The notes beneath the pieces were generated by a model. It had not been told where the DNA came from, did no database searches, and saw only the letters and a list, made by a program, of their open reading frames with translations. Below, in pieces: positions 1 through 6,290 of a stretch of DNA of 11,377 nucleotides (within the stretch, counting starts at the first letter, position 1; every line of letters begins with the position of its first letter). This DNA comes from an uncultured Sutterella sp. GTDB taxonomy: Bacteria > Pseudomonadota > Gammaproteobacteria > Burkholderiales > Burkholderiaceae_F. The position numbers and the translations under genes are program-made. The stretch covers positions 1 through 11,377 of the forward strand of contig CAAGAT010000058.1 in assembly GCA_900767875.1 (NCBI GenBank). The letters run 5' to 3'.

Positions 1-113
1 ACAAACTCAAGAAACGGGTTAATCACTTCATGGAAAGGATGTCCAACAGCGTGAGTAAGATCTTGCAGATTTTCTCGAATGAACACATCCGCTACGCAGC
101 AGCCAAACCTTAA
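1..113 (+). CDS. 3' end of an unidentified gene, possibly a transposase
   Basis: An open frame enters from the left edge and runs 36 sense codons to a TAA at 111-113. The encoded tail is basic and helical in look, ending in NEHIRYAAAKP. Base composition here is about 43% G+C, against roughly 63% in the neighbouring genes, so the segment looks acquired. It converges on the DUF945 gene, with only 16 bases between the two stop codons. I suspect the C-terminus of an insertion-sequence transposase from composition and style alone. No catalytic motif is visible, and a stop-free run of this length can occur by chance at this G+C content. Confidence 0.35.
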   Translation, partial: KLKKRVNHFMERMSNSVSKILQIFSNEHIRYAAAKP

Positions 114-129
114 CTATTTGCCACCCCCG

Positions 130-1380
130 TTAATAGTGAAGCGGCACGCCGTTGGCGCTGCCGCCGCGAAGCGAGAGCACCAAATCGCTCGTGAGGTTCC
201 CGTTTTCGTCCTTTTTCACCCAGCCCGCGGCCAGAGCCTGCGCAAGCGAGTCGGCGGGCAGCACCCCTTCGGGCGAGGCAAAGGCAAAGCGGCCGACGAT
301 CTCGCCGCGCCCGTCGTGGATTTCGTTGGCTACCTGCCCCTTGAGGGTGGCTTCCTTACCGTTGACCGACAGGGCGAGGTTCGTGAGCTCCATCACGAGG
401 TTCTTTTCCTGCATGGCCTGCGAGAGCAGGATGAGCGGCAACTCCACGTCACCACTGTAAAGAGCCGCATCGAGGGCCTTGCCGAGTTCGGGCGTGATGC
501 CGCGGATCTTCATGTCGACCTTGAGGTAATCGGGGACGCCCGCCTGCGGCAGCCAGAAAAAGAGCTCGGCCGAGGCGGGCTTTTGAAGGGTAAAGGCCAG
601 AGATTCGGTCCACAGAGACTTTTGATCATTGTCGGCCGTCAGGTTCGTCGAAAATTCAAGCCCCTCGTGCCGGTAGGCGGCGCTCTCCAATGGGCCCATC
701 TTGAGCGTGAAGGACGTGGCCGCCAGACCCAGCTCCTCGCCCTTCATGGCCTGTACGATGGGCTCGGACCCCGTTTTGAACGTCAGGTCAAAGGCGCCGA
801 ACTTAAATACCGGGCCGTTGACGGGTTGGCAGATGAAGCCGGGCGTGGCCGCCGACACGTCGATCGTCTCGCCCGTGGTCATCGATAGGCTCAGCTTTTC
901 AAACGAGCACTTGCCGTCGATTTCCTCGATCGAGAAAGGCTTGAGGGTGTATGTCAGGCTTGAGGTGGGCAGTGCTTCCGCCTTTTGCGTGAGCGCGTCC
1001 CAGGCCGAGTATTCGAGTTCGATCGCGTCGTCAAAGCCCTTGACGCCGGCGGCCATCAGCCGCTCGTCGAGCACCGAGTCGTGCACGCGCTTAAGAGACA
1101 CGGTGGTCGTCAGGCCCGGCTTGGCCACGCCCTCATACGTGCCGATCTGCGTCATGCCCTCGGCTTCGAGCGTCACGCGAAAGTTCTTGCGGAAAAAGCC
1201 GCCTTCGTAATGCGTCACGCGGGCCGTAATCGGATCGGGCAGGACCGACTCGAAGTTGCTCATCGCGGCCTCGTCAAAGGCTCTGCCCGCCGTGTAGGTG
1301 CCGTAGCCCCACACGCCCAGAACCGCCGCGGCGGCCAGGGCGCAGGTGGCGCCCGCCAGAATTTTCGTCGTGCTTTGCAT
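130..1380 (-). CDS. DUF945 (YdgA-like) family protein, membrane anchored
   Basis: The 416-residue protein starts with a short charged end and one hydrophobic segment (about residues 7-26, rich in Ala, Gly and Val). This suits an uncleaved inner-membrane anchor with the rest in the periplasm. The features after the anchor are those I know from the DUF945/YdgA family: a GYGTYTAGRAFDE stretch like the family's WYTGxxxE region, then THYEGGFFRKNFRV like its Y-x-x-G-x-F-x-S region, then long beta-rich sequence. The C-terminus (LRGGSANGVPL) matches the family's usual G-x-x-x-NG-x-P ending, so the gene seems complete although shorter than E. coli YdgA (about 500 residues). The function of the family is poorly defined. 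The ATG at 1380 has only a weak GAAAG about 10 bases upstream. It lies downstream of the solute-binding protein gene but is cut off from it by a terminator, so it probably has its own promoter. Confidence 0.8.
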   Translation of the reverse strand: MQSTTKILAGATCALAAAAVLGVWGYGTYTAGRAFDEAAMSNFESVLPDPITARVTHYEGGFFRKNFRVTLEAEGMTQIGTYEGVAKPGLTTTVSLKRVHDSVLDERLMAAGVKGFDDAIELEYSAWDALTQKAEALPTSSLTYTLKPFSIEEIDGKCSFEKLSLSMTTGETIDVSAATPGFICQPVNGPVFKFGAFDLTFKTGSEPIVQAMKGEELGLAATSFTLKMGPLESAAYRHEGLEFSTNLTADNDQKSLWTESLAFTLQKPASAELFFWLPQAGVPDYLKVDMKIRGITPELGKALDAALYSGDVELPLILLSQAMQEKNLVMELTNLALSVNGKEATLKGQVANEIHDGRGEIVGRFAFASPEGVLPADSLAQALAAGWVKKDENGNLTSDLVLSLRGGSANGVPLHY

Positions 1381-1397
1381 GGAAAAAAACTTTCAAT

Positions 1398-1425
1398 AAA
1401 AACGGGCGCCCTCGTCAAGCGCCCG
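1398..1425 (-). terminator. Intrinsic terminator of the solute-binding protein gene
   Basis: Arms at 1403-1409 (CGGGCGC) and 1419-1425 (GCGCCCG) pair perfectly over 7 bp with a 9-base loop. Read on the minus strand, the hairpin is followed directly by five T residues (complement of A5 at 1398-1402) and then ATTG. It lies about 80 bases past the stop of the 1505-2257 gene. Two more small hairpins sit between (1467-1479 and 1486-1496). The next gene starts only 18 bases beyond, so the terminator should isolate the two genes. Confidence 0.8.
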
Positions 1426-1504
1426 CGAGCGGCCGGGCTTTACACCAGCGGCCGCAAGGTGGTGGACACGGTGCCCGTGGCGGGCGCCGCAGCGGCTTAT
1501 CCGA

Positions 1505-2257
1505 TTAGGACTCGCCGAACCACTTGGCGTAAATCTTCTGATAGGTGCCGTCGTCCTTCATGGCCTTCATGGCGGCGTTGACCTTGTCGCGCAACTCCTT
1601 GTCGCCCTTACGGACGGCAAAGCCGAAGTATTCGCTGTCAAACTGCATGGGCTGCTGCTTGAGGCCCTTGGCGGCGCGCGCGTTGGCCACGAAGAAGTAG
1701 CCGATCACGGGACGGTCGGTGATGACCGCGTCACAGCCCTTGCCCTTGAGGTCCATAAAGGCTTCGGCGCCCGTGTTGAAGGCCTTGATCTTGACGCCGG
1801 GCAGCTTCTTGGCCACTTCGGCGCCGGTCGTGCCGATCTGCACGGCGATCGTCTTGTTGTGCAGATCTTCAATCTTGGTGTACTTGGCTTCGTCGCCGGC
1901 GCGGATCATGAGCCCCTGACCGGCCTGATAGTACGGGTCGCAGAAGTCCACGCGCTTTTTGCGGGCGTCCGTGATGGTCACGCCGCTCACGATGATGTCG
2001 ATGTTGCCCGTGATGAGGGCCGGAATGAGGCCGTCAAAGCCCATGTTCACGAATTCGATCGGCGTATTCATGCGCTTGCCGATTTCGCGGATCATGTCCA
2101 TGTCAAAGCCCACGTATTCGCGGCTGGCGCTGTCCAAGAATTCAAACGGGGCGAAGGTCGGGTGCGTGCCCACTCGCAGGGCATCGGCGGCCGAAGCGGC
2201 AAACGAGGCGAGCGCCATGACGCCGGCGGCAAGCGCGGCAACAATCTTACGATTCAC
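1505..2257 (-). CDS. ABC transporter solute-binding protein, amino-acid type (family 3)
   Basis: This 250-residue protein is a periplasmic binding protein of SBP family 3 (GlnH/HisJ/ArtJ-like), which captures polar amino acids or related compounds for an ABC importer. Residues 1-23 are a Sec signal peptide: NRK, a hydrophobic core, then ASA before the predicted cut. Diagnostic features are RVGTHPTFAPFEF near the start, GFDMDMIREIGKRM (50-63), and GVTITDARKKRVDFCDPYY (92-110), where R99 is the usual ligand-carboxylate contact. IGTTGAE (141-147) and DAVITDRP (176-183) follow, and D181 is the likely amino-group contact. The start is GTG at 2255-2257, with AAGGAA seven bases upstream. No permease or ATPase gene adjoins it, so it is an orphan here. 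The ligand cannot be read from the sequence. Confidence 0.93.
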   Translation of the reverse strand: MNRKIVAALAAGVMALASFAASAADALRVGTHPTFAPFEFLDSASREYVGFDMDMIREIGKRMNTPIEFVNMGFDGLIPALITGNIDIIVSGVTITDARKKRVDFCDPYYQAGQGLMIRAGDEAKYTKIEDLHNKTIAVQIGTTGAEVAKKLPGVKIKAFNTGAEAFMDLKGKGCDAVITDRPVIGYFFVANARAAKGLKQQPMQFDSEYFGFAVRKGDKELRDKVNAAMKAMKDDGTYQKIYAKWFGES

Positions 2258-2264
2258 TTTTTGG

Positions 2265-2270
2265 TTCCTT
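2265..2270 (-). promoter_or_regulatory. Ribosome binding site deciding the GTG start of the binding protein
   Basis: The minus strand reads AAGGAA here, seven bases before the GTG at 2255-2257. This supports GTG as the start and fits the position of the signal peptide. Confidence 0.75.
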
Positions 2271-2419
2271 ACGACATACCCGTCGGCGAAATGTGCTGGA
2301 TGTCAGCCTCCCGTCCCCGTCCCAAGCCGACGGCAGCATGGAGCGCGGAGCGGCCGAACACGCGTTTTGCGAGCCTTTCCTGTCAGGCCTCAAGACGTTG
2401 CGGTTCGTACTGTCTGAGG

Positions 2420-2428
2420 ATAGTACCA
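2420..2428 (-). promoter_or_regulatory. Possible extended -10 promoter for the binding protein gene
   Basis: The minus strand reads TGGTACTAT, which fits an extended -10 (TGn followed by a TATAAT-like hexamer). No good -35 hexamer is seen 16-18 bases further upstream. It would give a leader of about 155 bases before the GTG. The rest of the 232-base gap to folK (2258-2489) holds small hairpins at 2441-2453, 2456-2467 and 2464-2479. None has a T-run, so I see no convincing folK terminator, and I recognise no riboswitch. Confidence 0.3.
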
Positions 2429-2489
2429 TAGTGCGGCCGCCGCACCTTGTGCGATGCGGCAAACCGCTTAAAGATGCGGGGTCGGACGA

Positions 2490-2972
2490 TCAGGGCAGGC
2501 GGCTGATGCGCTGATCGCGCACGGCCGGCAAAAAGTCGGCCGCCCACCCCTTGCCCGGGATCTCGACCGCGGGAGCGATTTCAACGAGGGGCACGAGCAC
2601 GAACGCCCGCTCGTGCATGCGCGGATGCGGCAGGGTGCAAAAGGCATCGTCCGAGACCGTGTCCCCGTAAAGGAGCAGATCCAAGTCGAGCGTGCGCGGG
2701 GCGTTGTGCACACCCGCGGGCCGCACGCGGTGGGCGGCGTCTTCAATGGCAAAAAGGGCGCGCAGCAAATCGGGCGCCGTCAGAGTCGTGTCCACCGTCA
2801 TCACGGCGTTGACGTAGTCGGGCCCCGACGAGTCAATCGGCTCGGTCGAATAAAAGGAGCTCACCCGCACCACCTGCGTTTCGGGGAGGCGCCCGATAGC
2901 CTGAACGGCCGCCTCAAGGGCTTTGACCGGGTCGCCGAGATTGGCCCCGAGGGCAATGGCCGCCCGAACCAT
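2490..2972 (-). CDS. folK: 2-amino-4-hydroxy-6-hydroxymethyldihydropteridine pyrophosphokinase
   Basis: FolK (HPPK) transfers pyrophosphate from ATP to 6-hydroxymethyl-7,8-dihydropterin, the step before dihydropteroate synthase in folate synthesis; it is cytoplasmic. The 160-residue length is normal. The N-terminus ALGANLGDP and the SSFYSTEP segment (38-45) are the family's pterin-binding region. The signature NAPRTLDLDLLLYG (90-103) holds the two magnesium-binding aspartates, D96 and D98. LPHPRMHERAFVLVPL (114-129) is the conserved distal block. E. coli has RWGPRT just before the aspartates, whereas here it is HNAPRT, a form I recall as common in other bacteria. The ATG at 2970-2972 overlaps the pcnB stop as TGATG, so translation is probably coupled to pcnB. 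It is the last gene of the hda-HAD-pcnB-folK run. Confidence 0.95.
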   Translation of the reverse strand: MVRAAIALGANLGDPVKALEAAVQAIGRLPETQVVRVSSFYSTEPIDSSGPDYVNAVMTVDTTLTAPDLLRALFAIEDAAHRVRPAGVHNAPRTLDLDLLLYGDTVSDDAFCTLPHPRMHERAFVLVPLVEIAPAVEIPGKGWAADFLPAVRDQRISRLP

Positions 2973-4588
2973 CAGGCCTGTCCGGTAGGCGTGGAGCCCG
3001 CGTCCGAATTGTCCGTCTTGGGCTGACTCGGACGACGACGGCGGCGGCGCTTGGGCTTGGGGGCCTCGGAGGGCTGCTCGTCCGTGCCGGCGGCAGCCTC
3101 AAGGCTCACCTCCTCGGTGACGGACGCAAGGCCTTCAGACTCGCCTTCCCCAGCCTTTTTGGCGCTCGGGCGGCGGCGACGCGAGCGCATCGGCTGCGGG
3201 TTGTAGCGCGTGACGGCATCGGTAAAGCGCTCGTCTTCGCTCTGGCGGCGCCCGGCACGGGCCACGTCGGCCGTCTTGCGCGCCTCAATCTGTGCGGCCT
3301 CGACCATTTCGGCGCGCTTGTCCGGATCGGCCTCGACGAACTCTTCCCACCAGTGCACGAGACTTTCGGGCACGTGCCCCAAAAGGCTGCGCAGCAGCAT
3401 AAAGTCGTAGCCGGCGCGGTACTTGGGATGCGCTACGAGCGTGTAGGGATTTTTGCCCGTGCGACGCTCGAAGCGCAGTTGCAGCATCCAAATGAGCTTC
3501 ATGTCGGAAACGAAGCGGTTTTGGATCGCCAGCTTGGACGTCTGCGTGGCGATCACGTCGTCGGCGGCCGCAAAAAGGGCCTGCGAGCGGGTCATGCCTC
3601 GCTTTTTGCCCGCGCTTTCGCGCTGATAGGCGTCCCAGCGCTTTTTGACCTGCGGCCACAAGAGCGTGGCAAAAAGGAACGCGGGCGAGATTTTCTTACC
3701 TGAGGCAATACGCTCGTCGGTGCGCCGCAGGGCCAGCATCAGGAAGTGCTCGCCGTCGGGCTCATCCAAAATCACGTCGAGCATGGGCAGCAACGAGCGG
3801 TGCAGACCGGCTTTTCGGAGCTTGATCAAACACTCCTCGGCGTGGCCGCAGGTAAAAAGCTTGATCATTTCATCAAAAAGGCGCGCCGAGGGCACGTTGC
3901 CCAGAAGGCCGGCCATTTGCGCAATGGCCTTGTCGGTCGTGCGCTCGACCTTGAAGCCGAGCTTGGCCGAGATGCGCACCGCGCGCATCATACGCACGGG
4001 GTCTTCGCGGTAACGGGCCTGCGGGCAGCCGATCATGCGCAGCGTCTTGCAGCGGATGTCTTCGTAGCCGCCGTGATAGTCGTAAATGTCGCCCGTGCTC
4101 GGGTCGTAATAGAGGGCATTGGCCGTGAAGTCGCGCCGCGCGGCGTCTTCCCACATCTCCCCGAAGATGTTGTCGGAAATCACGCGCCCGTTGCTGTCCT
4201 TGCGCACGCCCGAGGCGTCCAAAGCACGGAACGTCGAGCACTCGACGATCTCCTCGCCGAAAACGACGTGCACGAGGCGGAAACGCCGCCCGATGATGAA
4301 GGCGCGGCGCTGCGAGCGCTTGACTTGTTCGGGGGTGGCGTCGGTGGCCACGTCAAAGTCCTTGGGCTTGACGCCGAGCAGCAGATCGCGCACGGCCCCG
4401 CCCACGATGTAGGCCTTGTAGCCGCGCTGCTGCAGCACCGAGCAGGTGCGCACGGCCCCGAAGCTCAAAAGCTTGGGATCAATGCCGTGTTCGCTCGCTT
4501 TGATGATGCGCGGTTCCTTGTTGATGGTCTCCTCGGCACCCGATCGACCGACCAGGCTGGCAACCACGCGCTTGACGTAATCAAACAC
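2972..4588 (-). CDS. pcnB: Poly(A) polymerase I
   Basis: PcnB adds poly(A) tails to RNA 3' ends, which promotes decay by the degradosome and exonucleases. The 538-residue protein has the class II nucleotidyltransferase head: YIVGGAVRDLLLG (60-72) and KDFDVATDATPEQVK (76-90), with metal ligands D77 and D79. FIIGRRFRLVHV (97-108) fits the motif that separates poly(A) polymerases from CCA-adding enzymes. RRDFTANALYYD (151-162) and REDPVRMMRAVRISAKLGF (194-212) are the usual neck and RNA-binding segments. After about residue 440 the chain becomes low complexity, with two Arg-rich patches (RSRRRRPSAKK and KPKRRRRRRPSQPK) around an acidic Glu/Ala/Ser stretch. A basic tail is usual for PcnB, but this one is long. 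The start is GTG at 4586-4588, with GGAG about ten bases upstream. It lies 80 bases after the HAD gene and overlaps folK. Confidence 0.96.
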   Translation of the reverse strand: MFDYVKRVVASLVGRSGAEETINKEPRIIKASEHGIDPKLLSFGAVRTCSVLQQRGYKAYIVGGAVRDLLLGVKPKDFDVATDATPEQVKRSQRRAFIIGRRFRLVHVVFGEEIVECSTFRALDASGVRKDSNGRVISDNIFGEMWEDAARRDFTANALYYDPSTGDIYDYHGGYEDIRCKTLRMIGCPQARYREDPVRMMRAVRISAKLGFKVERTTDKAIAQMAGLLGNVPSARLFDEMIKLFTCGHAEECLIKLRKAGLHRSLLPMLDVILDEPDGEHFLMLALRRTDERIASGKKISPAFLFATLLWPQVKKRWDAYQRESAGKKRGMTRSQALFAAADDVIATQTSKLAIQNRFVSDMKLIWMLQLRFERRTGKNPYTLVAHPKYRAGYDFMLLRSLLGHVPESLVHWWEEFVEADPDKRAEMVEAAQIEARKTADVARAGRRQSEDERFTDAVTRYNPQPMRSRRRRPSAKKAGEGESEGLASVTEEVSLEAAAGTDEQPSEAPKPKRRRRRRPSQPKTDNSDAGSTPTGQA

Positions 4589-4641
4589 TTAACTCTTACT
4601 CCGTTCGTCCGCCCCGGATTTCTCTTGGGCGCGAATCCTGA

Positions 4642-4655
4642 TTTTCCTAGGAAAA
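4642..4655. repeat. Perfect 14-bp palindrome between the HAD gene and pcnB
   Basis: TTTTCCTAGGAAAA is fully self-complementary. It lies 54-67 bases before the pcnB GTG and just after the HAD stop. As RNA the arms could pair over five or six bases, but no T-run follows on the minus strand, so it is not a standard terminator. An AT-rich stretch (minus-strand TAATAAAATT, 4662-4671) adjoins it and could serve as a -10 region for pcnB. It could be an operator, but no known regulator is assigned. Confidence 0.5.
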
Positions 4656-4668
4656 ACCCACAATTTTA

Positions 4669-5421
4669 TTAACTTAACGCATTTTCGCGTTTTGCCAGCG
4701 CTTTGGCAACAACGCCGCGGGCAAAGGCTTCGTGCGAGGCGTCATACGTGCGCCCCACGGACCAGCCGCGCGCGCGGCCGATGGCCTGAAGCTTTTCACC
4801 CGCGTTGACCACGTGGCACTCGCCCCCGCGCTGCGCCGTGTATTCGAATAAGGGAAGGTCGGCCGTGCTGTCCGACCAGAAGGCGTAGGCCTCGATCGCG
4901 ATGCCGCGCGCGGCCAGATCCCCGACGAGATTTTCAACGGCCAGCACCTTGCCTTCCCGGTAGGTCATGGGAGCGATCCAGCCGCCGGTAAATTCGCCCT
5001 TCTCGTTCTCTTCGGGCCGCACGGCCAGCAGATGGTCGACCGCGAAAAGCTCGGCCGAGGGCTGCGTGGCAAAGGCATAGGTGGCCGTGCAGATGGCGGT
5101 GATGTGGCCGGCTCTCCGATCGTCCTCAACGATGGCGCGCGCTTCGGGCGGCACGATGGGCGCGAGAATCTCGCGCTTGTAGTCGTCTCGGGCCTGCTCG
5201 AGGAATGTGCGCTCAAAGCCGGCCAAAAACCGCATCTGCCAGGATTCGAACTCTTCGATCGACAGCGTCTGCGCCCAGTATTCGCGCGCAAAGCGATCCA
5301 GGGTCGCCAGGGCCTCTTGGCGCGCCGCGTGCCCGCACGAGGCCAAGAGCCATCTGACCCACACGTCTCCCGTGTCGATCGGCATCAGCGTCTGATCGAG
5401 GTCGTAGACAACCAGCTTCAT
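4669..5421 (-). CDS. HAD superfamily subfamily IB phosphatase (SerB-like)
   Basis: This 250-residue cytoplasmic protein has all four HAD motifs. Motif I is YDLDQTLMP, with nucleophile D7 and acid/base D9. Motif II is AICTAT (109-114), with a likely phosphate-binding T112. The motif III lysine is K158 in REGKVLAVENL, and motif IV is WSDSTADLPLFE (182-193), with D184 and D188 for magnesium. The alpha-helical C1 cap between motifs I and II (about 15-100) places it in subfamily IB with phosphoserine phosphatase-like enzymes. Related proteins are annotated variously as phosphoserine phosphatase, histidinol-phosphatase or unknown HAD-IB hydrolase, so the substrate is unknown. Its ATG at 5419-5421 overlaps the hda stop (ATGA), implying coupled translation. 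The hda/HAD/pcnB order recurs in Burkholderiales, so its role may be a conserved small-metabolite phosphatase rather than a replication function. Confidence 0.88.
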   Translation of the reverse strand: MKLVVYDLDQTLMPIDTGDVWVRWLLASCGHAARQEALATLDRFAREYWAQTLSIEEFESWQMRFLAGFERTFLEQARDDYKREILAPIVPPEARAIVEDDRRAGHITAICTATYAFATQPSAELFAVDHLLAVRPEENEKGEFTGGWIAPMTYREGKVLAVENLVGDLAARGIAIEAYAFWSDSTADLPLFEYTAQRGGECHVVNAGEKLQAIGRARGWSVGRTYDASHEAFARGVVAKALAKRENALS

Positions 5422-6089
5422 TGAGTTACCTTTTTTTCGGCCAGGACGGCCTTGAGGGCGGCATCCAATAGGGCGGTCGTGATGCGCCGCTGCTCTCGCA
5501 CGGCCCGCTCGTCGACGGCGTCGAGAAACTTTCGCAGGCCGCGCATATCCCGCGGGCAGCGCGCCTCAATCCAGCGGCGCTGCGTCTCGTCAAATTCAAT
5601 GCCCCGCTCGCGCGCCAAGCGCAGGAACTCGACGCCGGCTTCATCGGCCGACAGGTACTGCAGGCGGTATGTCAGGCCCCACATCAGACGCGTCTTGACG
5701 TCCTCGCGGATGTTGAGCTCGGCGGGGCGAATCGTGCCCGCGCACACGATGCGGGCGGCCGGGTGGGCGCGCACGTCATTCATAAGGAAAAAGAGGCGCT
5801 CAAAGTCCTCGTCGTCGAGCTTTTCGACGTTGTCGACCGTGTAAAAGAGCGTGTGATCGTCGAATTCGGGCACGCGCATGCGCTGCGTGGGCGTGATGGC
5901 GCGCAGCAGATGCGAGCGGCCGCTGCCCGACGGACCCCAGATGTAGATGAACTGCGGGCCCCTTCCCTTGCGGCACTCGCGCAGGGCCGACAAGAGCTCG
6001 GCGTTGCCGCCGGCGCGGAAATTGTCCAGTGTCGGCGCTTCGGGCTCGAGCAGATTGAGTAGCAGTTGTTCGGTCGGCTGGGCGTTCAA
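5418..6089 (-). CDS. hda: DnaA regulatory inactivator Hda
   Basis: Hda binds the DNA-loaded sliding clamp and stimulates ATP hydrolysis by DnaA, preventing re-initiation of replication. In the frame read from 6140, residue 25 onward gives QLLLNL, the expected clamp-binding motif, followed by PTLDNFRAGGN. The nucleotide-binding loop is WGPSGSGRSH, where Arg replaces the Walker A Lys as in E. coli Hda. A Walker B-like YTVDNVEKLDDED, an Arg-finger/sensor region around KTRLMWGLTYRLQYLS, and a C-terminal lid (CPRDMRGLRKFLDAVDE) follow. No ATG or GTG start exists in frame. I choose TTG at 6087-6089 (223 residues) because it puts the clamp motif at residues 8-13, as in E. coli. TTG codons at 6099-6101 and 6138-6140 (up to 240 residues) are alternatives. 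None has a good ribosome binding site. It heads the operon and is divergent from purM. Confidence 0.92.
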   Translation of the reverse strand: MNAQPTEQLLLNLLEPEAPTLDNFRAGGNAELLSALRECRKGRGPQFIYIWGPSGSGRSHLLRAITPTQRMRVPEFDDHTLFYTVDNVEKLDDEDFERLFFLMNDVRAHPAARIVCAGTIRPAELNIREDVKTRLMWGLTYRLQYLSADEAGVEFLRLARERGIEFDETQRRWIEARCPRDMRGLRKFLDAVDERAVREQRRITTALLDAALKAVLAEKKVTQ

Positions 6090-6182
6090 GGCTCTGGGCA
6101 AAACACAAAAGGAATTCGGACGAAAGGCAAGGCGCGGCAAACGGCGGTCTCGGACACGTCCTCTGACAGACTGCCCGGGTGC

Positions 6183-6240
6183 AACTTAAGCTAAAATAAT
6201 GTGTTTACGAAAACCGTCGGCAACGCTTCTTAAGTTTAGC
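6183..6240. promoter_or_regulatory. AT-rich promoter zone between divergent hda and purM
   Basis: This is the only AT-rich part of the hda-purM gap. On the plus strand TAAAAT (6192-6197) is a -10 candidate for purM, but no well-spaced -35 is present: CTGACA at 6163-6168 is 23 bases away. On the minus strand, CATTATTTTA over the same bases could serve hda. CTTAAG occurs twice (6185-6190, 6229-6234), and GCTAAA (6190-6195) is inverted as TTTAGC (6235-6240). These symmetric elements could bind a regulator; none is identified. Confidence 0.35.
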
Positions 6241-6290
6241 GCGAAGCCGACTCGGGCGTTTTGTCCTTCTCTCTGCCTTTTGTCTTAGCC

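Noticed and set aside
79..888. Plus-strand 269-codon open frame across the DUF945 gene
   Set aside because: It is low-complexity, Arg/Gly/Val/Leu-rich translation antisense to a gene with clear family features and a membrane anchor. I treat it as a shadow.
1426..1504. Dense small hairpins after the binding protein gene as a possible repeat element or small RNA
   Set aside because: The stems are only 4-5 bp in very GC-rich DNA, and the clear terminator at 1398-1425 explains the region.
2247..2462. 71-codon minus-strand open frame in the folK to binding-protein gap
   Set aside because: It overlaps the ribosome binding site and GTG start of the binding protein gene, has no recognisable motif, and its Arg/Ser-rich composition looks random.
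3746..4672. Plus-strand 308-codon open frame opposite pcnB
   Set aside because: It is antisense to the conserved catalytic core of PcnB; its His/Ala/Gly/Val-rich composition is typical of shadow frames.
6261..6290. N-terminal extension of PurM from TTG 6261
   Set aside because: It has no ribosome binding site and adds residues absent from the PurM family; ATG 6291 gives the normal start.
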